A program made the translations under genes and the position numbers. This document shows, one piece after another, positions 36,236 to 48,745 of a DNA stretch of 64,000 nucleotides; the first letter of the stretch is position 1; every line of letters begins with the position of its first letter. Under the pieces are notes generated by a model. The model ran no database searches. It was not told the origin of the DNA and saw only the letters and a list, made by a program, of their open reading frames with translations. The stretch spans positions 230,906,779 through 230,970,778 of the forward strand of contig NC_089494.1 in NCBI RefSeq assembly GCF_036850765.1, in the 5' to 3' direction. The stretch comes from Saccopteryx bilineata (taxonomy: Eukaryota > Chordata > Mammalia > Chiroptera > Emballonuridae).

Positions 36236-36597
36236 TAATTTAGTGAGAGGAGGAAAGACAGAGACAAGACTCCCTCATGCGCCCCCAAAGGGATCCATCC
36301 AGAAAGCCCACTAGGGGGCGATGCTTTGCCCATCTGGGGCATTGCCCCATTGCTCAGCAACTGAGCTCTTCTCAGCACCCGAGGCAGAGGCCATGAGCCA
36401 TCCTCAGTGCCCGAGGCCAGCTCACTCCAATAGAGCCATGGCCGCAAGTGGGAAAAAGAGAGAGAGAAAGAGAGAGAAACGAGAGGGGAGAGTAGAGAAG
36501 CAGATGGGTGCTTCTCCTGTGTTCCCTAACTGAACGTGAAATCTGGGACATCCACAAGCTGGGTCGATGCTCTACCACTAAGCCAGCTAGCCATGGC
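36236..36597 (-). mobile_element. Type-A bat SINE, older copy
   Basis: Diverged minus-strand copy next to an antisense L1 3' UTR fragment. The core is CCACTAGGGGGCG (around 36308-36320), which still fits a CTCF-like pattern. The A-box and B-box regions have several changes. Confidence 0.85.
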
Positions 36598-37289
36598 ATG
36601 TTGTAGGGCTTCTTATCAACATAATCTCTGTAAAGCCCTCCAATTCTTTGAGATGTAGTCCCAGAGCTGTTTCTATATTTCTCCCCAGTCTTTGTCAATC
36701 TATTTGCATGCATACCACTTCCTAGTCAAATGATTAAATTTAATTGGAATAATTATTGTACTGTTAATAAGACTTTGGTCTTTAGTAAGCTGGGGCTGAT
36801 TTGAGAAGACACTCGCCTGATTACCTCTCTCATCTCTGGCACATCTCCTGTGGACAGAGAGGGATCAGGGGGTCTTTCTCCTGCATTTCCTCAAATGCTC
36901 AGACCCTTGGAAAGCTTACCAAGCCACTCTTGCTCCACCCTGTCCCTCTGGGCTTTTTGCCGCTGTTCCAGCCTGTTCATGTTCTACTACAGCTGCCAGC
37001 GTGCATGTGTTTCTGTGGAGATTTTGGAGTGCCTCAATGGTGGAGACTATATATATATATATTATTATTATTTTTACATTTTAAGTGCCTAGGATAGTTC
37101 CTCACACCCTTTCTCCCTCTCCTTTCCTTTTGTCATTCTGGCACTGTCCTTGGTGCTGATTTTGAGATTAAGAAATGCAGTCTTATTTCTCAAAAGCTTT
37201 GAATTGTGTAGCATAAGCAAGTAAGGAAGGAGGGCAGCAGAGGGCAATGAATGGTACAGCAAGAACATGTCCAAGATGCTCTGGCATGC

Positions 37290-37480
37290 AGCAGAAACTC
37301 AGACTGGGTGTGGGAAGTCTTCCTGGAAGAGGTGTCTGTGATGAGTCCTGCAGACTAAAGAGGAGTTAGCTTGGTGCAGAGGATGGGAAAAGACTATTCC
37401 AGACAGTGGGTGGTATATGTTCCTGTCAGCTAGGAACATGACCAAATTTGAAGGATGATTGCAAGTATATCAAGAAAAGA
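37290..37480 (-). repeat. L2 fragment, antisense
   Basis: AGTCTTCCTGGAAGAGGTGT and ACTATTCCAGACAGTGGG are typical of reversed L2. Confidence 0.6.
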
Positions 37481-38167
37481 AAGGGGTAAGAAGGGAGCTA
37501 ACAGGGTTCCTGAAAGCATGCAATTCTTATAATATCTGGTTTCCAAGGAAATACTGCTGGCAGGATAATCATAGGCAACGAGGGTAGAAAGTTTGGTGTG
37601 AAATAACATTGGATGCCAACCTAGTAGGTTAGGATTTTATCTCATTGCCACAAGATAGCTGACAGATCTCAGACTCCTCTGCCCCTGAAAGCTTATTGCT
37701 TTCTATTTAAATCCACCATCAACAGTAAAATACAGAAAAAGCATTTAATTGTCTACTTTGCCAAATTCATTGTGGGTATTTCTTAATGGTTGTAAAGATG
37801 ATGAGGAACATACTAGTTTAGAAGTAATGAATAAATCAGAAGAAGAAAACAAATTAAAGTGAGTAAAAGGAATCATAAAAGAAAGCCACTTTCAGATAAA
37901 TTGAGTGAAAGGGAAAAAAAATGAGAAAGGCTTTCTAAATCATCCATGCTGGGCACTGTGCTAGCAGTCACATATACAGAAATGAATCTTGGTTTGGCAC
38001 TTTATTAACCAAATTATCTAAGTTTTGATAACAATGTTATATACATTCAAGTCTTGGCTACTTTAAGTAGAAAGAGTACAATAGACTTCAAGTTGTAAGT
38101 TTTTAAGAAATTGTTTCACATGTGAAATTAATATATGTATGTGTCTGTATTTGTGTTTTCTTGGTAG

Positions 38168-38399
38168 GTCAATGTGAACCAATTACATTGGAACTCTGCA
38201 TGAATTTGCCTTACAATCATACACATTATCCAAATTATCTTGGCCACAGGACTCAGAAGGAAGCATCCATCAGCTGGGAGTCCTCTCTTTTCCCTGCACT
38301 TGTGCAAACCAACTGTTACAAATATCTCATGTTCTTTGCCTGCACCATCTTGGTACCGAAGTGTGATGTGAATACAAGCCAACGTATCCCCCCTTGCAG
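38168..38399 (+). CDS. CORIN: CORIN exon: frizzled domain 2, first part
   Basis: A 232-nt exon with acceptor ttcttggtag and donor gtaata, entering in phase 1 and leaving in phase 2. It encodes SQCEPITLELCMNLPYNHT and continues to QRIPPCR. It carries six of the ten frizzled cysteines, including the Y-x-N and L-F-P-A-L core of the fold. Sequons are NHT and NTS. Human corin has, from memory, NTG at the second place, so NTS would be a gained sequon. The frizzled-2 domain sits between LDLR5 and LDLR6 in the stem. Confidence 0.97.
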
Positions 38400-38974
38400 G
38401 TAATATGGTGGGATCTCTCCCAGACATCCTCATTTTTCCTCAGGGAGAAGCAAGGGAAAGAAGATTCAGTCTCAGTTTAGACAAACTGTCTATCTTGCTA
38501 AAGAGCTCTGTATTTAACAAATTACATATTTAAAAGGTCAAGAAGGAGGAATTCTGAAATGAATAATTGAATGAGAATTCATTTCTGAAGTACCAAACAA
38601 GAGAGGTATGACTGACTGCCTTTCATATTAATTTCTGTACTTTAATCAAATAAAATCACATGTGTGTCATTTTGGTTGGTCAAGAAGCAATTTTAAAGAT
38701 ATGAATTAGCAGACAATAGAGTGTATCTGCCTCCTTCTCTTGCGACGTTGATGTGTTCAAACTGCTGCCTTCTTCTAGCAGTTAGAAGTTAGACATGTTA
38801 CTCAAGGAGTGGCCTGAAGGAGACACAATGCCAGCTTCACAGGTTGGGCAGGGGGCAGACATCACTGACCATTGTTTGCCTGCTTGAATGAAATAAGGGG
38901 CAACAATACAAGAGTGCAGCATGGACTTAAGATATGAGTGATATCCTATGGGTTAGGAGCATTGCTATGGAGTC

Positions 38975-39180
38975 CACTGTCTGATTCAACTTTTGGCTCT
39001 TCTCTGCCTGGTGTATAGCCTGAAACAGGTTCCTCAGTTTCTCCAGCCTCGTGCCCATGCCTGTAAAAACAGGATAGTAACGGTTGTGGTAAGACCTGTA
39101 AAATCAGGATAGTAATGGTTGTTGTAAGATTAAATGAATGTGCATAAATGTGAAGTGCTTCTAATTGATTGTTAGCCCAG
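38975..39180 (+). repeat. MIR with internal tandem duplication
   Basis: GGTTCCTCAGTTTCTCCAGC then the phrase TGTAAAAACAGGATAGTAAC is repeated as TGTAAAATCAGGATAGTAAT about 36 bp later (39062 and 39098), before the normal MIR end. Confidence 0.65.
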
Positions 39181-40149
39181 ATCAAACAATAGCTTTGATG
39201 ATAGCACAGGATCACAACTGCTTCACAGCAGTCTGGTCCTTCTTCCACACCATGTGCTAGGGCTGTAGTCAGAGGATGGATACATACAGGGTGGCTGTTT
39301 GGAGGTGAGCTGCTGCTCTCTTCAGTGCTACTTTCTATCATGGGGTGAATCTACAGATGTGCTTGTCTACATGTGAGTGGTAACTATGGAAACCATATGT
39401 TGGGATCAGAAGTCACTCAGAGGTTTAAGAAAAAGCAATAATATCAATATGGTGGACAGATGGAAAAACAATAAATTATAGAATGAGTATCCTTTGGATG
39501 ACAAGGCAGGGGCACCCACAGAGTGGGGCAGGAAACAATAAAATTTCAAAATGACTTGGGGAACTGAACAATTTATACAAATAGAGTAAAACTTAACATT
39601 GGCTTGGGCGAACATAATTCTGAAAATTTATGTTAAATTCTTTTAAAGTATCGCTAATAAAATACCTAGCAATGTTATGTTAAAATTTTATTGTAAATCT
39701 TATTTCACTTTTGCTAGGCAAGGTCAATGATAGTGAATAATTGTTTTTCATAGTACTTAAAACATTCTTGTATTTGACTTTATTTTCATATGTATGTAAC
39801 AATTTCCCTAATGAAGTATTCTCTGGAACAAATTTACATTCACTTATAATTTATAATTTTCACATTAAAATGCCTAAGTTGAGACTGATTCTGAAACATT
39901 TTTCAGTCAACATTTTTGGGAACTTTTAGATACTTTAGTTCTGTTTCTTAGGTTTATACATGTACATCTTTCATTTTTGGTGGATATGAAAATGAATTTT
40001 ACATTTTTATATTTATTTACAGAAAAAAAATTTTTATATTAAACCAGAAGAACATATTAATATTTATGAAGCAATACATAGTTGCTTTTGTCAAACCTGT
40101 TTATTTATTTTAAAATTAGTTTTTAAGTTATGAGTCAGAAAAGTCTGAC

Positions 40150-40330
40150 ATTATCAACCCCATACTATGTGCTAAATACTTCAAGGTTCTTCTACAATCT
40201 CATCCTCTAAATCACCTTTTGAGGGAGGTCCCTACCATCAGGGCTGCTGTCTTTGGCTTACCACCAGACAGATCCCATGCTGCGTATTGTACTATAAGTG
40301 ATAGAGTCAGCCTCTGTACAGTCTTTCATG
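40150..40330 (-). repeat. MIR-like, antisense
   Basis: TACTATGTGCTAAATACTTC and TACAATCTCATCCTCTAAAT suggest antisense MIR. Confidence 0.5.
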
Positions 40331-41289
40331 TAAATTAGGTATTGTACGATTAATTTAAAATAGCAGCGATTGAATTATAAACATTTTAAAAATAAATCTG
40401 TGACAAACTGTTCAATTCAACAGAATGTTATTAAACACCAATTAAACTTCCTAGTTTTGGAAAACTGGTATGGAAATGCCATGGCTTTGTCTTTTCTGCA
40501 AATTTCTAAGCTAAACCAGCATCAATTTTTGCTCTGTCTTGTCCGACTTAAATCTAGACAGAGCTTTCTCTGAACCTTCCTAATTTGATAGCTAAACCAT
40601 TCTCTACCTTGTTGAAATTATAGTTTTGAATTTGAAACTTTTGAGAAGTAAGAATTTATTTAAAAGGAGATAAGAAATTTGCCTAGGAACTTACTTTGGT
40701 TGTGTCTACTTTTAAAATTTTTTATTTAACTAATTTCTTGGTAATATATTGAAGCAAAACCATATTCTCCTCCCCCTCCCCACCTCCCCTAGGAAATAAA
40801 GACATCTTTCATGAGACATGTTGATAAAATATTCTGGGTACAAATGAGAACACAAATGAAAGTACCTAACACAATGCTTAGAATATTTTTTTCTTTGCAA
40901 AAACCCAACAAACTTTATTTTAACCAACTTGAGCTCAACGTAAATGGGTTTGGAAGAAGTACCAAGCGTTTCAATAATATTGGTCTACGTTGAAAGAATG
41001 GAGGCAGTGAATACCTTGAGTAAGCCAATTTGGCCCATGGAAGAGCTGACATAGCCAACACAAGAATATCACTGGAGATAGAGACCTCTGAGGCAGAGGG
41101 GCCTGTGTGGATTCCATGATTGTTGGCAGCAGACTATCCAAACTGATATTGAGGACTTCCCAGCTTGGAACTAATATGTTAGAGAATGTGTCTGCCTTTT
41201 AAGAAAAGGAGAGAAAATGAGAAAGGCATATGGAAAAGGGAATCTGTGCCCTGGATGTTATTTAAGGTACAAACTAGCAACTCGTAAAC

Positions 41290-41545
41290 TAAAAGGTCCT
41301 GAAGATCTAATGCACAGTCTAGGGAATATAGACAACAATATTGTGTTGTAGTCATCAAATTTATGAAGAGTCTAGATCTTAATTATCCCAACCACAAAAA
41401 AATGATAATTATATGACATGACGAGGTGCTAACTATAACAAAAACAGCAGTTTTATTACAATAAATACATAAGCATATCAAATCAACATGCTTTCTTATT
41501 AACTTTATACAGTGTTGTTATATATCAAATATATTTCAATAGAAC
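41290..41545 (+). mobile_element. L1 3' UTR fragment, sense
   Basis: Plus-strand L1M-like tail: GATAATTATATGACATGACG and ATATATTTCAATAG are recognisable. No coding remains. Confidence 0.65.
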
Positions 41546-41818
41546 ACAAAACAAAACAAATTTCTATTTCTGTTCCTGCAGTGATGTTTCTTTTGGTGAA
41601 AGTATGTTGCTTGAATGTATTTTCTTTGTGGGTTTGTATTCATTTTGGTTTCCCAAATACCTATTATTGTATGTGCATCGATACCCAGGGGTGGGAAAAA
41701 AAAAGGTTTAGAGTTGTTTGAATGGAAAATGATATAATAATTAATAAATAATAACACAAGAATAAACTGTTTCATGTACTCACAACTGTAAACTTACTTT
41801 GCCCGCCCCTATATAATG

Positions 41819-41840
41819 ATACACACACACACACACACAG
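41819..41840. repeat. (CA)n microsatellite
   Basis: About ten CA units in the intron that splits frizzled-2, 85 bp before the exon at 41925. Confidence 0.9.
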
Positions 41841-41924
41841 CAAACACACCCACACAGTATTAAAACCCTACATCTCAGATGTAGTTATTTCTGTTTCTAA
41901 TGTTTTGTCTTTCTTGTCTTTTAG

Positions 41925-42070
41925 AGCGCTGTGTGAACACTCCAAAGAGCACTGTGAGTCTGTTCTTGGGATCGTGGGCCTACAGTGGCCTGAAGACACA
42001 GATTGCAATCAGTTTCCAGAGGAAAATTCAGACAACCAGACCTGCCTGATGCCAGATGAAGATGTGGAAG
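41925..42070 (+). CDS. CORIN: CORIN exon: frizzled domain 2, second part
   Basis: A 146-nt exon with acceptor ttgtctttttag, entering in phase 2 and leaving in phase 1. It translates to ALCEHSKEHCESVLGIVGL, then QWPEDTDCNQFPEENSDNQ, then TCLMPDEDVE. It supplies the last four frizzled cysteines and one sequon (NQT). The donor is GAAG then gttaat: the exon side fits, but positions +3 to +5 (t, a, a) are poor. Skipping this exon would shift the frame, because 146 is not divisible by three. Confidence 0.96.
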
Positions 42071-42280
42071 GTTAATTTTGAAATTAATTTCAGTGGAGCA
42101 TCTAATATGAATGAATGTATTAGCTACTTTTTTTGAAGTCATTCTGTTGGTACTGTTTTATTTTTTCTATTTAGTTGCCAATCAGGCTGCATAGGTGAGT
42201 AAATCTACAAACTTGATTGCTTTGAAGAATTTGGTACTCATCTGTTAGACACAGTCTTTGTTTTCAAAATAAATTTCAGA

Positions 42281-42546
42281 CTGCCCTGTGGTGGCGGAGT
42301 AGATAAAGTATCACTCTGGGACACTGAGGTTCCAAGTTCGAAACTCCAAGGTCATTGGCTTGAGAGCATGGTCACTGGCTTGAGCAAGGGGTCATTGATT
42401 CTACTGCAGCCCCCAGTCAAGGCATATATGAGAAAGCAATCAATGAACAACTAAAGTGCCACAACAACAAGTTGATGCTTCTCATCTCTTTCCCTTCCTG
42501 TCTCTCTCTCTCTTGCTAAAAAATAAATAAATAAAATTTAAAAATA
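42281..42546 (+). mobile_element. Type-B bat SINE
   Basis: Perfect 15-bp duplication AAAATAAATTTCAGA at 42266-42280 and 42547-42561. It sits 211 bp after the second frizzled-2 exon, in the same orientation as CORIN. Confidence 0.93.
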
Positions 42547-43112
42547 AAAATAAATTTCAGAGATGAATTTAATATTAATTACAGGTATTTATTTTAACGA
42601 CATTTAACTCACAGAGACCATTATATATGGATACTGCTTTTATATCCTAGGGATTGTGAAGATAATGGTTAGGCCTTGGTTCCTTCAAGTGCAAAACATC
42701 CCGAGATCCTAGCAATATAAGATCCTCAGGCAGAGAGATGGAATTGGGAGCCTGTCTACCAGGTGGAAAAATGGGAGTGGGGAACAACTCTGACATGTTA
42801 CGGGCAGCTGGGTAGTCAGAAACATTGACTCCATGGGACATTTTGGGTCCTAGCAATTGTGAGGTTGTCCATTCAGGAAGATACTTAATTACTGTATAGC
42901 ATAAGGACACTGAAGAGCTTATCTGGAGAAGTGATGCTGTGGATGAAGGAGGAAGGTGCTGATAAGCAGACAGAAGGCCATGTTAACTCAGCTTAGCAGA
43001 GGACCAGCCTTATCTTCAGTAGTAGCTCCTTGACAACATAAATGGATAAAGTAGCTGGTGGTTCTGGGTGTTCTGTTTATTGTCAGTGATATGTCCCATT
43101 CTTTTTCAACAG

Positions 43113-43220
43113 AATGCTCACCTAGTCACTTCAAGTGTGGCTCAGGACGGTGTGTTCTGGCTTCCAGAAGATGTGACGGCGAGCCTGACTGTGACGATGA
43201 CAGTGATGAAGAAAACTGTG
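43113..43220 (+). CDS. CORIN: CORIN exon: LDLR class A repeat 6
   Basis: A 108-nt exon with acceptor tctttttcaacag and donor gtatgc, phase 1 to phase 1. It translates to [14 protein letters not shown], then [13 protein letters not shown], then [10 protein letters not shown]. All six cysteines and the calcium cage are present. It is separated from the frizzled-2 exon by only 1.04 kb, most of the non-exonic part being a SINE with clean target-site duplication. Confidence 0.97.
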
Positions 43221-46074
43221 GTATGCATGTGAGATGGCACTTCTCTTGAATATGCTAACAACTGGGTAGGATAAGGGGCTGTGTTAAAAAGTTGGTTGTA
43301 AGTAATGATTAGGATTGAATGCTGATATATCTTCTTGTTAAATTATCAAATGGCAAAGCATGAATTGATGTGTTTTTTCTGTTAACTCCGTTGTTTTCCT
43401 CTAAATTATACTTTTATTTATAACTTTATGATATATGTGAAGACACTCAGTAAAAGGGAAAGCACTTCACTAATAAGGAATAGTTTTTATTACTAGATAT
43501 TTTACATCAATTGTCATCTATTTTAAAGTCACAATAATAGTGTCTTGGCATCTGATTCCCATGTTGTTAGTAGGCATCTGGATTCACAGAGACAGAGCTC
43601 ACGGCTCCAACTTCTAAATTTAATTGGGGTTTATTTTTATGCCTTCTCTGATTTTGTCTCTGTTGGCAAAGGATAAAACTCTTCCTGACGTTTCAACCAT
43701 TGAGCTCCAAAATCACTAGTGGAAAGGCCAGAAATGTGAATAGTAATTTAAGTGGAACGAATTCCCATTTTATTTCTCTGTAAACCTTTGTACTTATAAC
43801 CTCAGAATGTGTCAGGGAATAGAAAACAGACAATGCTTTTTACTAAATAATAATCTGGAATAAAACAAAAACAGTTGAAGGGCTATCCAAAGACAGTTTA
43901 GTTATGATTACTTAGCTTATTTTGCTTTAAAAAGAATTGACACATTTCTTGTGTTCAAAAGCACATAAGGCAATACAACTTTTGAAATTGTTTTACTCTT
44001 TTGGCCTTTTAGGCATTAATACTATCTCGCTCCCCAAAATAAATTTTCTGTAGTAAACATTGTCTTTCTGGTGTATATAAAATGTCACAAGCAATCAACT
44101 GAAATCCTATCAGTTTCTATAAATATGGACAAGTGCATCTTCTAGAAAATTAGAGCTGTCAGAATAATGGTGCAATGTCCAAGGGTAATTTTGTTAAGAA
44201 GGAACATACGGTCTTCTGAGAAGTTACTGTTGCTTGCTTGTTTGTGGTCTTTATGTAGAGAAATAAATCAAAGCTCATTGAATATTCCTTAAGTGATTCA
44301 TTGAGAATCTATTGGATTTGTTGGCTAAGTGCATGAGATACAATTTTAAACGGATTAGTTTAGATGATTCAAAGAGATTACATGGTACATAGATCTAAAT
44401 TTGCAGTAGGGTACTAATATTTGGGAAATGTAAAAGTTTAGTTTAAAAATAGAGTCTTCCAAGACTAAAAGATCTGAGTTTTAGAATATAGTCTGCAAAA
44501 AAAGAAATTCAAAGCACTATAGGATTTAAAGACCCTAAAATATCAAGTTTCTAAGTAAGTACTGAGTTTTCATTGACAGTTTAATCACACAACCAAAATG
44601 ATAGAATCAACTGTCTAATCTCTAAAAATACTCAAAATATTGATGATACTACTAAAAGCTCTAGTTAAGGAAAGTTAAAAGTGGGTAGGAAATTAATACA
44701 TGTGGTATTACTTAATTGCTCCAGCGGTATTAAGTCATGAGATAACTCTCACTACTTTTCCAAAATGACTGATAATAGAAAATTGACATATGTTCCCCTT
44801 TGGGATATATGCACACATTTGAGTGGGCATGTCTGATGCTCTGGGAGGACATGACTCTCAAAATCAAATAAGGAAATCACATGGAGGAAAGCTCAAAGGA
44901 GGGCTATTGGGAAGTCGTCCAATTCCTATTTTGCCTACTTGCTCAGTTTGTCTCTCTGTTTCCGTGGGCCCGATTGGGCTTAGCATCCGGTAATACAACC
45001 ACTAGCTCTGGAGAAGCTAGGTTTCACCCCAAGCTTCATGTCTTTCTGATTTATCCTGTCCAATGTGGAGTTGAAGGCACTTAAATGCTTGGGCTTCACT
45101 GAATAATGTAACAATTAACTATTCGCTCTTTCCCATCTGCAGTCCCCCCAGAACTTCTAACAACATTATTGGGTTTCCCCTCAAAGCAAGGCTTATTGAA
45201 TTTAGTCATAAAATAATTGATATTTTGGAAATCTGCTTTGTGTCTTTATGGCTCATCATCAGGGAAACATTGTTGCCAAAGCATACCATTAACAAATTCA
45301 CTTTAAAATACATACAGTAGAATTTAGCAATGAACTATGTTTGGAAGTCTCCACCCTCTCGTGGTAAATATTTGTTGTTGAAACCATTTTCATTGTGTGA
45401 TTGCTAATGTAAATAACAGTTGAAAAATCATCAGTATTAGAAATGTTCTCAGCAAATGGTTGAAAGAATTTTGTAAATCTGAACACATCATTTCAGAATT
45501 GCTTCATGGGAGAGAAGCCTAAAAAATGGGATAACTTGTAGAATCATAACTGCCAATACAGAAGACTTCATTGTCTTAAAGGTTGGTGGTTTGACATTAG
45601 TCATTAATTGAACATAGACTTTATAGATGGAGCTGTCTGTAAGACTAGCAACTTCATGACACAAGTTGTTTTTCAATCTAATATTTTCTAAGAATTGATA
45701 TCTAAGCAATGGAGATAAAGGCAAAGATCTGGGCAAAGAAATGAACTTGAATGACATAAAGCAAAAGAGAACTAAGGAAAATAACAATAGGATTATATTT
45801 CTGAGTTCATATTATAGACTTGAGTTTTTGAGATTGAGGTTAGCTTTTGCTAAACCTATGCCCACACTTTGGGTGAGCTACCAGCAGGAACCAGATGGTA
45901 TCGGAGTCCTGACGTGAACAGCCAGTCTGCTCAATGGGGCAGTTATGAGAATATGGCTAAAACATTTCCTTTATTATCTACTGTAGAAACAAAACTCTTT
46001 ATTACATGAATACAGCATCACAATTCCTAACTGATCTCTATCCCATATACACCGTATATATTCAATACCATCTC

Positions 46075-46405
46075 CAGGGGTCCCCAAACTTTTTACACAG
46101 GGGGCCAGTTTACTGTCTCTCAGACCGTTGGAGGGCCGTACTATAAAAAAAACTATGAACAAATCCCTATGCACACTGCACATATCTTATTTTAAAGTAA
46201 AAAAACAAAACGGGAACAAATACAATATTTAAAATAAAGAACAAGTCAATTTAAATCAACAAACTGACCAATATTTCAATGGGAACTATGCTCCTCTCAC
46301 TGACCACCAATGAAAGAGGTGCCTCTTCCAGAAGTGCAGTGGGGGCCGGATAAATGGCCTCAGGGGGCCGCATGTGGCCCGCGGGCTGTAGTTTGGGGAC
46401 CCCTG
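46075..46405 (-). mobile_element. Non-autonomous hAT transposon, inverted copy
   Basis: Same family as the element at 24101 but in the opposite orientation; ends CAGGGGTCCCCAAACT and TAGTTTGGGGACCCCTG. The target duplication is no longer clear. Both copies share a long AT-rich middle with GGGATTTGTTCATAGTTTTT. Confidence 0.88.
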
Positions 46406-46969
46406 ATCTACACCATAGAGAGAAAGACTGACAGCATACAAAGGCCTGAGTGTGGTTATGTGCTTTTCTGTTTATCTTCAAATAATTAAAAATTATTTCA
46501 TTACGTATCTTTGATCTCTTGGGCTCAAATAGAATAAAATCTATAAATAGAATGTAATCTTTTCTTTGAGACAAAACCCCCTTAGGCTGTGTTTTAAAGG
46601 CCTTTGACTTAGATTTGTAGGTTTTACTGCTTGATTTTAAAAGTTTTCCAAAAGACTTCCCTATCCATTTGGACTTTTTCTAGTATGTGTAGCTTCTCAC
46701 AAAGAAGGCCTTTTTTTTTTTTTAAAGCCTCTGTGTCTTTATAGCTCTCTGTCTCTACTTGTGGAAAAGGCTGACTTCTTGCTCTGTGACTAGCAGATGA
46801 CAGAGTGAGAATTACTCTGTTCATATCATGTCACACACTCACAAATGTGCTTTCAGGCTGAACCTTCAGGATTAATCTCTAGTCAGACAGCAGGGTTTAG
46901 TTTTTCCATGTTAAGGGAGAGACATTCTCCTTCCCTCTATATATTATTCTATTTGGTAGAGTGTTCTGT

Positions 46970-47130
46970 ATAGACTTGACTTGGATTTAAATTCTCACTC
47001 TGCACTTAGAGGCTGTGTGACTTTTTGGCTCATCACTTCACTTCTCTGGGCTTCAGTTCCTCACCTATAAAATGTAGACAACACCTCATTTATCCCCCAG
47101 TTTGGAAAGCTTATAATGCCTTATTCAGTC
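46970..47130 (+). repeat. MIR
   Basis: GGCTTCAGTTCCTCACCTAT followed by AAAATGTAGACAACACCTCA is a clear MIR core. Confidence 0.7.
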
Positions 47131-48589
47131 CTCAGAGGGCAATAACCAAGAACTCACCGTCTAGGATGCTAGGAAATCCAGGAGGAGATTCCCCAACGGT
47201 CACCCCGGCGTCTTCCTTGAGGAAAGGCATTCTGTCAAGTTTGTTTTGTCTCTAGCAGACCCACATCTTGTTTACATGGCAGAGGAGAGCAAGCTGGCAT
47301 GTTGTGTCCAAACCACGGGCTGAGCAAAGTCCCTGGTTCATCTGGCCAACACAAGCAGTAGGGTGCTGCCTTGTCCTGGAGGTGGCACTTGTTTTAGGGG
47401 TGGGTGCCCCTTGCCTGTAGTTGAAACCCTTCGCATTTCTTTATCATGCTTCTTTAAGGTACTAGGCCAGCATATGTTGGAGAGAATGACATGGGAATGG
47501 TACTCCTAAAAGTGAAGGGGACTCAAGACTTGTGAGGACCGGTCAGACTTTAGTTGAAGGTGGGAGCTCTCTGACGTGCGCTGGTGTTGCTACCCTTGAT
47601 GACCAGTCTAGTGGGGAGTCAGGTCTTCTTTCTGCGCTGTCACAGCAGACACTGGGGCAGAGTCCTTTGTAGCCATTCTTTGAGACTGGAGCTCCACTGC
47701 CCATGGTCATATGCTCTGAAGGGGCCGAGCTTCACTGTTCCAGGTTCTGTGATCACACTGGGGTCACATCCACGCCACTTCCTGGAGAAGTTGTTGGATC
47801 CAAGACAGCTAGTTCTAGACTGTTCCAACCTCCTTCAGCTTCAGGACCCAGAACCTTGCCTCCTTCCCTTTGTAACCAGCTTCTTCCTGTTGGTTTTTAT
47901 TTCATGCAGTTAAAATGAGTGGGCTGAGAGACTGTGACAGTACAAGGAGCATTTGCTTTAAGGTGGTGTGTTGCCTTTACCTATAGTGACACGGTTTTTG
48001 GTATTGAAAATAGGTGCCGCAGTTCAGGTGGGACCTGCTTCTGTCTGAGAACCTGGCTTCACAGAGCTTTGTGAAAATGAGAACAAAGACCCAGAAGAAT
48101 GCTTACACACCTAGGGTGGCAAACCACCCAGTTTGCCCTGGACCAAGGGGAAATTCTGAGCATGAGGGAGCATTTAGTGCTCAAATCTGGAAAGTCCTGG
48201 GCAAGCTGGGCTGTCACTTCAGCAACACACTGTGGCCTTGATGAATGAGCATGGGCATTCTCCGTGCCTGGTGGTGGTTATGTCAACATCAACGATTACT
48301 TGGTTTCATAACTTCCAGCTATATATGTATTAAACATCACATCCCATTCCTACCTGTTTTTGATTTTTAATGGAATCATGCCCTTTTCCTCTTAAAGCAT
48401 ACCTTTAAAACATTATTATACCAAAAATTTTTACTTTAAAGAGAGGGTGATTTCATCCCAAAATGATAATACTCTCTACCATGTGATGAATGTCTTGACT
48501 TTTTCTACCATGACTCTTCAAAGAAGGCATCAGGCCACCAAACTTTTATTTATAAGAAAAGAGAAGGGTAAGTTAATACTTTCAAGCAC

Positions 48590-48745
48590 TGATTTAATCT
48601 TCATAGCAACTCTTTGTGTCAGGTATTATTATTAGTATTTTAAACATATAAAACTGAGGTTCAGAGAAGTTAAGTAACTCAATAAAGTCACAACAGCTAG
48701 TGAGAATGGAACTAGGATTCAAGTCCAGATGTCCGACCCTAATGC
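48590..48745 (-). repeat. MIR, antisense
   Basis: AAACTGAGGTTCAGAGAAGT and AAGTAACTCAATAAAGTCAC are antisense MIR. Confidence 0.7.

Larger units (their letters stand above)
29848..38167 (+). other. CORIN: CORIN intron between LDLR5 and frizzled-2
   Basis: An 8.3-kb intron. It contains a poly-T run (29903-29925), a TATG-rich low-complexity tract (31130-31260), a MER5A piece, the 835-bp hAT at 33424, an L1 3' end near 34560, a CTCF-like site at 35011, an antisense L1 3' UTR piece with a SINE, and an L2 piece. The stretch 29930-31120 looks unique. Confidence 0.85.
38400..41924 (+). other. CORIN: CORIN intron inside frizzled-2
   Basis: A 3.5-kb intron in phase 2 that splits the frizzled-2 domain. 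It contains MIR pieces at 38975 and 40150, an L1 3' UTR fragment at 41290-41545 and a CA repeat at 41819-41840. The rest is AT-rich and unrecognised. Confidence 0.85.

Noticed and set aside
47560..47920. Overlapping 109- and 71-codon open frames
   Set aside because: Out of any known frame, no domain, GC-rich unique DNA; insufficient support for a gene.
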